Part shown: in pieces, positions 1 through 6,095 of the stretch | Layout of the letters: the number at the start of each line of letters is the position of its first letter | How positions within the stretch are numbered: the stretch's first letter is position 1 | Source: an uncultured Hyphomonadaceae bacterium | GTDB lineage: Bacteria > Pseudomonadota > Alphaproteobacteria > Caulobacterales > Hyphomonadaceae | Assembly (NCBI GenBank): GCA_937873805.1 | Contig: CALMWO010000384.1 | Location: forward strand, 1 to 11,634 | Direction of reading: 5' to 3' | DNA length: 11,634 bases | The notes under the pieces: generated by a model | Database searches by the model: none | What the model was told of the DNA's origin: nothing | Seen by the model: only the letters and a program-made list of their open reading frames with translations | Position numbers and translations under genes: made by a program

Positions 1-1
1 T

Positions 2-208
2 TGGCCGGGTTCGAACGACACCACTGAACTGATGCGTTCGCGCGCTGCTGCGTACGCGCTCTACGTGCTGGCGATGGCGGGTGAGGCCGATATCGGCCAG
101 ATCCGCTACTTCCACGACAACCGCTTGCGCAATGAGCCTTCGCCTTTGGCGCGGGCGCATATCGGCGCGGCGTTGGCGCACATGGGCGACCGTGCGCGCG
201 CGCGCCAT
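2..208 (+). pseudogene. 3' fragment of a bacterial alpha-2-macroglobulin family gene, cut at a junction
   Basis: The frame is open from the left edge and reads like the late helical (thiolester/complement-like) region of bacterial alpha-2-macroglobulins. Visible pieces are TTELMRSRAAAYALYVLA, an IGQIRYFHDNRL segment and SPLARAHIGAALAHMGDRAR. Such proteins are large periplasmic or lipoprotein protease traps, usually over 1500 residues, so only about 69 codons are seen. Family likeness ends around the histidine at 206-208. Beyond it the same frame gives Arg/Cys-rich nonsense until it happens to join the pump gene's frame. The break lies beside an alternating GC run (194-205). The gene may continue intact to the left of the window, but its normal 3' end is missing here. 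The family call rests on remembered sequence patterns, not on a search. Confidence 0.6.
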
Positions 209-209
209 T

Positions 210-494
210 GGCGTCGCGCCGCCCATCGGCGCTGTTGTCTCTGGCAGGTTGGTCGGCGGCGCAGGCACCGTGCTGACCGTGCCCAGCAATGCAGTTCAGA
301 CAATCGGCGGTGTGCCGAGTGTCTTTGTGGCCAGCGCGGAAGGATTTCGCGCCGTGCCCGTCATCACAGGGCGCGCCAGCAATGGTCGCACGGAAATCGT
401 CAGCGGGCTTCAGGGCGCCGAGCAGATCGCTGGAGATGGTGCATTCCTGCTGAAGGCCGAGCTTGGCAAGGGCGAAGCGGAGCACGATCACTGA
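210..494 (+). pseudogene. C-terminal fragment of an RND efflux periplasmic adaptor (CzcB/CusB-like)
   Basis: From about base 210, in a different frame from the upstream fragment, about 94 codons read like the end of an HlyD/CzcB-type membrane fusion protein. There is a GAVVSGRLVGG strand, then LTVPSNAVQ, VPSVFVAS, a GRASNGRTEIVSGLQGAE turn and FLLKAELGKGEAEHDH. The His/Glu-rich end is typical of metal-efflux adaptors. Intact members have about 350-450 residues; the signal peptide, helical hairpin and most of the barrel are absent. The stop codon (492-494) overlaps the pump's ATG by one base (TGATG), the normal translational coupling of adaptor and pump genes. This supports the fragment being the pump's own adaptor. 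With no start codon or signal peptide it cannot make a working adaptor as written. Confidence 0.7.
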
Positions 495-3400
495 TGTTGA
501 ACCGTGTCATTGACGCTTCCGTGCGCGGGCGCTGGCTCGTGCTGTTGCTTGTGTTGCTGCTCGCCGGCTTTGGCGTGCGTGAACTGATGCGCCTGCCTAT
601 TGATGCGGTGCCGGATATCACCAACCGGCAGGTCCAGATCAACACGATCGCCCCCGCGCTTGGGCCCGAAGAGGTCGAGCGGCAGGTGACCTTTCCGCTG
701 GAGACTGCCCTCGCCGGCCTGCCCGGTCTGACCGAAACGCGCTCGCTTTCGCGCCATGGCTTCTCGCAGATCACCGCCGTGTTCACCGATGCGACGGACA
801 TCTATTTCGCGCGCAACCTGGTCAACGAACGTCTTCAGTCGGCGCGGCAAGAACTTCCCGAGGGCCTGTCACCCACGACCGGCCCGGTCGTTACCGGGCT
901 CGGCGAAGTCTACATCTGGACCGTCGAGTTCACGCCGGAGATCACCAAGGATGGCGCCATCTATGTGACGCGGGAAGGTGAACGTCTGACCACGGCGCTG
1001 GAAAAGGCGACTTACCTTCGCACGGTCCAGGACTGGATCATCGCGCCACAATTGCGCAGCGTGAAAGGCGTCGCCGGCGTCGACGTGCTCGGCGGCTATG
1101 TGAAAGAATACGGCGTCCACCCCGACCCATCGAAACTTGCCGCTTATGGCGTCGGACTGGTGCAGCTGGTTGACGCGCTTGAACACGCCAACCGCATCGC
1201 AGGCGCTGGCTATGTCAGCCGCGCAGGCGAAGCCTATGTCGTCCGCGCCGATGCGCGGCTGCGCAACATGGATGAGCTGGCGCAGACGCCGGTGTTGACG
1301 CGCAACGGCCAGATCGTGCGCGTGCAGGATGTCGCCACGGTCGAAGCCGGACGCGCGCCACGACTTGGATCGGCCAGCTCCAATGGCCGGGAAGTCGTGA
1401 TCGGCACGGCCCTCATGCTTCAGGGCGAGAACAGCCGCGAAGTCGCCCAGCGCGTTGGCGCCCGTCTCGAACAGATGGGCCCAAGCCTGCCCGATGGCAT
1501 CGTCGTGCGCGCGGCTCTCGACCGGACCGACCTCGTCGAAGCGACCATCCAGACCGTCGAGCACAACCTCATGCTCGGCGCGCTTCTGGTGATCGCGATC
1601 CTGTTCTTGGCGCTTGGAAATATCCGGGCTGCGATCATCACCGCGATGGTGATTCCCCTGTCCTTCCTGTTCGCCGCATCCGCGATGAACCAGTTCCACA
1701 TCAGTGCAAACCTGATGAGCCTCGGCGCGCTCGACTTCGGCCTGATCGTCGATGGCGCCGTCGTCGTGATCGAAAACACGCTGCGTCGACTGGCGCAGAA
1801 GCGCGGCGAGCTGCAGCGCGACCTGAGCGCAATCGAACGTCTCGGGGTTGCGGCTTCCGCTACGCGCGAAATGGCGCGTCCGGCCGCGTTCGGACAGGCG
1901 ATCATCCTGCTCGTCTACGCTCCCCTGCTCGCCTTCGAAGGCGTGGAAGGCAAGATGTTCGCCCCCATGGCCGCGACAGTGATGCTGGCGCTGCTCGGCG
2001 CGTTCATTTTGTCGTTCACATTCGTCCCTGCGATGGCTGCCCTTCTCGTTCGCGAACCCAAGGGCCATGGCGAAACGCGCTCGGAGCGCGTTGCGCGCCG
2101 CGCCTATGAACCTCTGCTGAGCTGGGCGGTCACACGCCCTGTCACGATCGCAGCATCCGCTGGGGTTGCACTGGTTGCCGGCGCCCTCGCTTTCGTTGCG
2201 CTTGGCCGCGAATTCGCGCCCACGCTGGACGAGGGCGATGTTCTGGTACAGGCGCTGCGCATTCCATCGACATCGCTTGAGCAAAGCCAGGAGATGCAGT
2301 TCCGCGTCGAGAACACGCTGAAGGCAATGCCGGAGGTGGACCTCGTCTTCACGCGCACCGGCACGGCGGAGATTGCATCCGACCCGATGCCCCCAAGCAT
2401 CTCCGACACGTTCGTCATCCTGAAGCCGCGCGATGCATGGCCCGACCGCTCGCTTCCCAAAGCCGAACTGGTCGAGCGTATGGAGCGAGAACTCGGCAAG
2501 CTGCTGGGCAACAATTACGAGTACACGCAACCAATCCAGATGCGGTTCAACGAGCTGATCGCCGGCGTCCGCTCGGATGTCGCCGTCAAGGTCTATGGCG
2601 ACGACTTCGATGACATGCTGGCTTCAGCGGAAAAGGCCGCTGCTGTCCTGCGATCCATTCCGGGTTCAGCGGATGTCCGCGTCGAGCAGGTTTCCGGCCA
2701 GCCGACAATCACCGCAGTCGTGGATCGCACGGCCGCTGCCGCGCAAGGTGTTCACGCCAGCGACGCAGCAGATGCCCTCGCCATCGCCCTTGGCGGCCGC
2801 GAGGCCGGCATGGTGCTGGAAGGCGATCGCCGCTTCGATGTCGTGGTGCGTCTTGCTGACGAACTCCGCAACGACCCCGCCGTGATGCAGCAACTGCCTG
2901 TTGCGCAGGAAGAAGATGAAGCAGGCGGAACAACCATCCCGCTGGCCTCGGTCGCACGCTTCGTTACCGAAGAAGGGCCCAACCAGATCAGCCGCGAGAA
3001 CGGCAAGCGGCGCATCGTCGTTCAGGCCAACGTGCGAGGCCGCGATCTGGGAAGCTTTGTCGCCGAAGCCCAGGCACGGGTCGCCGCCGAGGTAAAACCT
3101 CCGCCGGGCGGCTGGCTGGACTGGGGCGGACAGTTCGAGAATCTCGAACGGGCCAGCGCCAGACTCGCTCTGATCGTTCCGCTGGTCTTCCTGCTGATCG
3201 GCGTTCTCCTGTTCCTGGCCCTCGGGTCGATCTCGGAGGCCGCACTCGTCTTCGCAGGCGTTCCGCTCGCACTGGTCGGCGGCGCGTTGGCGTTGCTGGC
3301 GCGAGGCATGCCCTTCTCGATCTCGGCTGCGGTCGGCTTCATTGCGGTGTCCGGCGTCGCGACCTTGAATGGCCTGGTGCTGATGCAGGCGATCAAGCAG

Positions 3401-3673
3401 CGGCTTGCCGAGGGGGCGCCCCCCGAGCTTGCCGCCGTTGAGGGCGCTGTCAGCCGCCTGCGCGCGGTCCTGACCACTGCCCTCGTGGCGGTGCTTGGCT
3501 TTATCCCGATGGCGGTCGCCTTCGGCCCGGGCGCAGAGGTGCAAAAGCCGCTGGCGACGGTCGTGATCGGCGGTCTGACAACGGCAACCCTGCTCACGCT
3601 TATCGTGCTGCCGGTGCTGGCGGCCTTCGTGAAAAGAGGTAAAGCCCCTGCCCTGAAGCCCGCCCCTGCTTAA
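494..3673 (+). CDS. czcA: CzcA/CusA-type heavy-metal efflux RND pump
   Basis: This is an inner-membrane proton/metal antiporter of the HME-RND family, 1059 residues, full length for the family. It would pump divalent or monovalent metal ions out through an adaptor and an outer-membrane channel. The first membrane helix is at about residues 13-30, followed by the porter domain. A membrane block spans about 357-520, a second porter half about 570-885, and a final membrane block about 890-1047. The fourth-helix signature DFGLIVDGAVVVIEN is present with Asp414, Asp420 and Glu427. Their spacing matches the proton-relay residues D402, D408 and E415 of Cupriavidus CzcA. The GREFAPTLDEGD motif starting at residue 571 is also typical. 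The start at 494 is chosen because it gives the standard MLNRVIDASVRGR opening and overlaps the adaptor stop; the open frame back to base 32 is accidental. The metal cannot be named from sequence alone; czcA is used as the family symbol. Confidence 0.93.
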   Translation: MLNRVIDASVRGRWLVLLLVLLLAGFGVRELMRLPIDAVPDITNRQVQINTIAPALGPEEVERQVTFPLETALAGLPGLTETRSLSRHGFSQITAVFTDATDIYFARNLVNERLQSARQELPEGLSPTTGPVVTGLGEVYIWTVEFTPEITKDGAIYVTREGERLTTALEKATYLRTVQDWIIAPQLRSVKGVAGVDVLGGYVKEYGVHPDPSKLAAYGVGLVQLVDALEHANRIAGAGYVSRAGEAYVVRADARLRNMDELAQTPVLTRNGQIVRVQDVATVEAGRAPRLGSASSNGREVVIGTALMLQGENSREVAQRVGARLEQMGPSLPDGIVVRAALDRTDLVEATIQTVEHNLMLGALLVIAILFLALGNIRAAIITAMVIPLSFLFAASAMNQFHISANLMSLGALDFGLIVDGAVVVIENTLRRLAQKRGELQRDLSAIERLGVAASATREMARPAAFGQAIILLVYAPLLAFEGVEGKMFAPMAATVMLALLGAFILSFTFVPAMAALLVREPKGHGETRSERVARRAYEPLLSWAVTRPVTIAASAGVALVAGALAFVALGREFAPTLDEGDVLVQALRIPSTSLEQSQEMQFRVENTLKAMPEVDLVFTRTGTAEIASDPMPPSISDTFVILKPRDAWPDRSLPKAELVERMERELGKLLGNNYEYTQPIQMRFNELIAGVRSDVAVKVYGDDFDDMLASAEKAAAVLRSIPGSADVRVEQVSGQPTITAVVDRTAAAAQGVHASDAADALAIALGGREAGMVLEGDRRFDVVVRLADELRNDPAVMQQLPVAQEEDEAGGTTIPLASVARFVTEEGPNQISRENGKRRIVVQANVRGRDLGSFVAEAQARVAAEVKPPPGGWLDWGGQFENLERASARLALIVPLVFLLIGVLLFLALGSISEAALVFAGVPLALVGGALALLARGMPFSISAAVGFIAVSGVATLNGLVLMQAIKQRLAEGAPPELAAVEGAVSRLRAVLTTALVAVLGFIPMAVAFGPGAEVQKPLATVVIGGLTTATLLTLIVLPVLAAFVKRGKAPALKPAPA

Positions 3674-3755
3674 AAAGAGACGAGGCCCCCCGGGGCTGCG
3701 CACATTAACCTCTGTCGCAGACCACCAGATTCCGGGAGATTCCCGCCTCCGGCGT

Positions 3756-3785
3756 TTGACAGGGCGGGGCCATAACGTCTATATG
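3756..3785 (+). promoter_or_regulatory. Probable sigma-70 promoter for rplU-rpmA
   Basis: A perfect TTGACA -35 box (3756-3761) is followed after 18 bases by TATATG (3780-3785). TCTATA at 3778, with a 16-base spacer, is an alternative -10. It lies in the gap between czcA and rplU and points at rplU. Transcription would start near 3792, giving a leader of about 70 bases that contains the two hairpins described separately. Strong promoters of this form are usual for ribosomal protein genes. Confidence 0.6.
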
Positions 3786-3795
3786 CCCGCTCCCG

Positions 3796-3839
3796 CCCGC
3801 AGCCCGCTGTGGGTGGAACGCTATTTTGGTCGCAAGACC
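3796..3839 (+). promoter_or_regulatory. Two-hairpin leader upstream of rplU
   Basis: The first hairpin pairs 3796-3802 (CCCGCAG) with 3807-3813 (CTGTGGG), seven pairs including one G-U, around a CCCG loop. The second pairs GGTC (3828-3831) with GACC (3836-3839) around a GCAA tetraloop. The second lies 24 bases before the rplU ATG. A similar GCAA hairpin precedes rpmA. Both could simply be stabilising leader structure; a role in ribosomal-protein autoregulation is inference. Confidence 0.35.
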
Positions 3840-3863
3840 CCCTGAAAACACAAGAGAATTTCG

Positions 3864-4331
3864 ATGTTCGCGGTCATCAAGACGGGCGGGAAACAGTACC
3901 GGGTCGCCGCCGACCAACAGATCGTCATCGAGAAGCTCGAAGGCGAAGCCGGCGACACGCTGGTTTTCGGCGAAGTGCTGATGATCGGCGATGGCGACAA
4001 GGTCGACATCGGCGCCCCCATGCTCTCCGGCGCTCAGGTTGTCGGCGAAGTGGTCGAACAGACCCGTGGCGCGAAGGTCATCTCCTACAAGAAGAAGCCG
4101 CGTAACACGTACCGCCGCAAGCTCGGCCACCGTCAGAGCCTGACCGTGATCAAGATCACAGACATCCTCGCGAAAGGCGGCGCTGTCGCCAAAAAGTCGG
4201 ATCGCGCCCCGGAGCCCAAGGCTGAAGCCGCCGCTCCCGCGAAAAAAGCCAAGGCTGCCCCCAAGGCGAAAGCTGAAGCAGCTCCGGCCAAGGCCGCCGC
4301 CAAGAAAGCCCCGGCCAAGAAGGCCAAGTAG
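3864..4331 (+). CDS. rplU: 50S ribosomal protein L21 with Ala/Lys-rich tail
   Basis: L21 is a large-subunit protein that binds 23S rRNA. The core is residues 1-103, opening MFAVIKTGGKQYRV. It contains the family signature region around residues 72-94 (ISYKKKPRNTYRRKLGHRQS). The core matches the usual length of about 103 residues. A further 50 or so residues (about 106-155) form a low-complexity tail of Ala, Lys and Pro, a common alphaproteobacterial addition that probably contacts RNA. The DNA coding for the tail is itself repetitive (GCCAAGG-like units, roughly 4215-4328). A purine-rich AAGAGA lies about ten bases before the ATG. It is followed after 65 bases by rpmA, the near-universal partner gene. 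Confidence 0.97.
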   Translation: MFAVIKTGGKQYRVAADQQIVIEKLEGEAGDTLVFGEVLMIGDGDKVDIGAPMLSGAQVVGEVVEQTRGAKVISYKKKPRNTYRRKLGHRQSLTVIKITDILAKGGAVAKKSDRAPEPKAEAAAPAKKAKAAPKAKAEAAPAKAAAKKAPAKKAK

Positions 4332-4337
4332 TTTTAC

Positions 4338-4379
4338 GGCCGCAAGGCCACATCGTTTGAACGCGCGGCTGCGGCCGCG
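4338..4379 (+). promoter_or_regulatory. Two-hairpin element between rplU and rpmA
   Basis: The first hairpin pairs GGCC (4338-4341) with GGCC (4346-4349) around a GCAA tetraloop, starting seven bases after the rplU stop. The second pairs CGCGGC (4364-4369) with GCCGCG (4374-4379) around TGCG, a very stable six-pair stem. It ends four bases before the Shine-Dalgarno sequence of rpmA. No T-run follows either, so neither is an intrinsic terminator. They may protect the transcript or adjust L27 translation. Confidence 0.4.
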
Positions 4380-4383
4380 GACC

Positions 4384-4390
4384 AAGGGAG
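4384..4390 (+). promoter_or_regulatory. Ribosome binding site fixing the TTG start of rpmA
   Basis: AAGGGAG lies six bases before the TTG at 4397. It confirms that this codon is the start of L27, since the next upstream in-frame signal is a stop codon. Confidence 0.75.
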
Positions 4391-4396
4391 GCCTCG

Positions 4397-4669
4397 TTGG
4401 CCCACAAAAAAGCAGGCGGCTCTACTCGCAACGGCCGCGACTCGAACTCCAAGCGCCTCGGCGTGAAACGCTTCGGCGGTGAGAACGTCCTTGCTGGCAA
4501 CATCATCGTCCGTCAGCGCGGCACGCAATACCACCCCGGCAAGAACGTCGGCATCGGTCGTGACCACACGATCTTCGCCACCGAAACCGGCAAGGTAGAA
4601 TTCCGCGAAGGCGCGAAAGGCCGGATGTTCATTTCGATCGTCCCGGCCCCGAAGCAAGCAGCCGAGTAG
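4397..4669 (+). CDS. rpmA: 50S ribosomal protein L27
   Basis: L27 sits near the peptidyl-transferase centre, and its flexible N-terminus reaches toward the tRNA ends. This 90-residue protein has the full family pattern: MAHKKAGGSTRNGRDSNSK, then RQRGTQYHPG and GRDHTIFA. It begins directly with the mature MAHKK end, not with the cleaved leader seen in Firmicutes. The start codon is TTG. An in-frame stop at 4358-4360 and the absence of any ATG or GTG after it leave no other start. A strong AAGGGAG (4384-4390) lies six bases upstream. It is co-transcribed with rplU and ends before a strong terminator. Confidence 0.97.
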   Translation: MAHKKAGGSTRNGRDSNSKRLGVKRFGGENVLAGNIIVRQRGTQYHPGKNVGIGRDHTIFATETGKVEFREGAKGRMFISIVPAPKQAAE

Positions 4670-4735
4670 GCGGTCCAGGTGAACCCGGGCCGCCCCTCGA
4701 CGAGGGCAGCGGTCCGAACCTGACACAAGAGATCA

Positions 4736-4765
4736 GGGGAGGCGGATCGCCTCCCCTTTCTTTTT
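4736..4765 (+). terminator. Strong intrinsic terminator after rpmA
   Basis: A perfect nine-pair stem, GGGGAGGCG (4736-4744) with CGCCTCCCC (4748-4756), closes a three-base loop. It is followed at once by TTTCTTTTT (4757-4765). It lies 66 bases past the rpmA stop and should end the rplU-rpmA transcript. A second CCTCCCCTGA (4768-4777) just downstream could pair instead with TCAGGGGAGG (4733-4742). That pairing would compete with the terminator stem. Confidence 0.9.
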
Positions 4766-4845
4766 GTCCTCCCCTGACCAACCCGCGAAGGACGGGGCCC
4801 GACCGAACGGCTCAGCCCGCCGGAACCGGGAGAAAGGGGACTGAC

Positions 4846-5430
4846 ATGCGCACGATAAACACAAGAAGACTCACCCTGCGGCCCTACGATCAGTCGGACG
4901 CCGCGCGCGTTGCCTATCTCGCTGGCGACTATGATGTCGCCAGGATGTGCGGCCGCGTCCCGCACCCGTATCCGATCTCTGCCGCCTACAGCTTCTTCGA
5001 CATGCTCGAACGCAGCAGCGAAAGCGGCAAGGAACACGCCTTCGCGGTGACGCTGCCGATCGATGGCGTCATCGGCGCCTGCGGCCTGTCGCGTATCGGC
5101 GAACCTGGCAGCGCGACGTGGGAACTTGGTTACTGGTACGGTATGCCCTACTGGGGCTTCGGCTATGCGTCGGAAGCAGCGGGCGCCCTGATGGACTGGG
5201 GCCGCGACCAGCTGGGCGCGAAAGTCTTCGTGGCCGGCCACTTCTCTGATAACCCCGCCTCGGGCAACGTCTTGCGCAAGCTGGGGTTTGTGCCGACAGG
5301 CACGGAAGACCTGTTTGGTCTGGCCCGCCAGCGGACCTCCCCCGCGACGCGTTATGTATGGCCCGAAGACGCAACGCCGGTTACCTTGTCGGCGCATCCG
5401 AGCCACGCCCCCACGTCTTCATCGCACTGA
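4846..5430 (+). CDS. RimJ/RimL-type GNAT N-acetyltransferase
   Basis: This 194-residue cytoplasmic protein should transfer an acetyl group from acetyl-CoA to an amine. It opens with the RimJ/RimL-like INTRRLTLRPYDQSDA. Acetyl-CoA motif A lies at about 94-118 (ELGYWYGMPYWGFGYASEAAG), with WGFGYA in place of the usual R-x-x-G-x-G/A. Motif B follows as NPASGNVLRKLGFVPTG (136-152). The 25 or so residues at the end are not conserved-looking. AAAGGGG nine bases before the ATG supports the start. It sits between the rpmA terminator and obgE, a place where alphaproteobacteria often carry a GNAT gene, and is two bases from the next gene. No clear promoter was seen in the GC-rich gap. The substrate is unknown; a ribosomal protein or other N-terminus is possible but unproven. 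Confidence 0.88.
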   Translation: MRTINTRRLTLRPYDQSDAARVAYLAGDYDVARMCGRVPHPYPISAAYSFFDMLERSSESGKEHAFAVTLPIDGVIGACGLSRIGEPGSATWELGYWYGMPYWGFGYASEAAGALMDWGRDQLGAKVFVAGHFSDNPASGNVLRKLGFVPTGTEDLFGLARQRTSPATRYVWPEDATPVTLSAHPSHAPTSSSH

Positions 5431-5432
5431 CC

Positions 5433-6095
5433 ATGTCCGCTCTCGCCATCCATCCGCTGACGCCTGACCGTTGGGACGACTTCGTCGCTCTCTTCGAGAC
5501 GGATTCGATCTGCAAGATGTGCTGGTGTGTTCATCATCGCCTGCCTGCGGAGGTTCGTCGCGAAACCGATCCCAAATCGCGCAAAGCCGCGATGGCGAAG
5601 ATTGTGAAGAAGGGCCCGCCGCCCGGCCTCCTCGCCTACAAGGGCGATGACGCCGTCGGCTGGCTCGCCGTCGCGCCGCGCCCCGCAACGCCGGACTGGA
5701 ATGTCGGCCGCAAGGCGTCAGCCGCCGAACTGCCTGAACACGGAGAAGATGAAAGTGTCTGGGCCACCAGCTGCTTCTTCATCCGCAAGGATGCGCGTGG
5801 GCTGGGCCTCAGCGCGACCCTGCTCGACGCGGGCACGGCCTACGCCAGAAAGAATGGCGCAAAGACCGTTGAAGCCTGCCCCATGGCCCATGATGACCGG
5901 CGCTCGACCACCGGCATGTTTGTCGGGCCCAAGCGGGTGTTCGACCGCGCCGGCTTTGAAACTGTGATAGAGCGCAAGCCGGGCCGCCCGCTGATGCGGC
6001 TGACGCTCAAGACCACCTCCACGAAAAAGAAACCTGCCGCCGTGACAAAGGCCGCAAAGACGAAGGCGCGCGCGCCCAAAGGCCTGAAGACATGA
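5433..6095 (+). CDS. GNAT N-acetyltransferase with N-terminal Cys/His cluster and basic tail
   Basis: This 220-residue protein carries a GNAT fold with acetyl-CoA motif ARGLGLSATLLDAG (about 121-134). Before it lies the GPPPGLLAYKGDDAVGWLAVAPR strand pair (61-83), typical of one GNAT subfamily. Near the start is a tight CKMCWCVHH cluster (Cys27, Cys30, Cys32, His34, His35). The last 28 residues or so are Lys/Ala/Thr-rich (about 193-220), like a nucleic-acid-binding tail. The ATG at 5433 is two bases after the previous stop and has no good Shine-Dalgarno, so coupled translation is likely. An earlier in-frame ATG (5358) would overlap the previous gene by 73 bases and adds residues unlike the family. 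Its stop overlaps the obgE start by four bases (ATGA). The substrate is not known. Confidence 0.85.
   Translation: MSALAIHPLTPDRWDDFVALFETDSICKMCWCVHHRLPAEVRRETDPKSRKAAMAKIVKKGPPPGLLAYKGDDAVGWLAVAPRPATPDWNVGRKASAAELPEHGEDESVWATSCFFIRKDARGLGLSATLLDAGTAYARKNGAKTVEACPMAHDDRRSTTGMFVGPKRVFDRAGFETVIERKPGRPLMRLTLKTTSTKKKPAAVTKAAKTKARAPKGLKT

Noticed and set aside
869..2530. Long minus-strand open frame (553 codons) inside czcA
   Set aside because: It is antisense to a clearly conserved gene, with a composition rich in Arg, Asp, His and Gln and no recognisable domain. It is a codon-bias shadow of GC-rich DNA.
32..3673. A single 1213-codon gene fusing an N-terminal extension to the RND pump
   Set aside because: The first 154 codons mix an alpha-2-macroglobulin fragment with out-of-frame adaptor sequence. 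The pump has its own ATG at 494 with the standard family N-terminus.
3684..3697. GC-rich inverted repeat just after czcA as a possible terminator
   Set aside because: The stem has only a two- to four-base loop and no T-run on either side, so it does not qualify as an intrinsic terminator.
2666..3703. Minus-strand open frame (345 codons) at the end of czcA
   Set aside because: Same shadow effect; the translation is low-complexity Arg/Gln/Asp-rich with no motif.
4215..4328. Repetitive Ala/Lys-coding DNA as a tandem repeat or CRISPR-like array
   Set aside because: The units are irregular and in frame, and are explained by the low-complexity tail of L21. No spacer-repeat pattern occurs anywhere in the window.
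4815..4845. GGAAC before the first GNAT as part of an EcfG-type stress promoter
   Set aside because: No CGTT box is found 16-17 bases downstream; the expected position falls on the start codon region.
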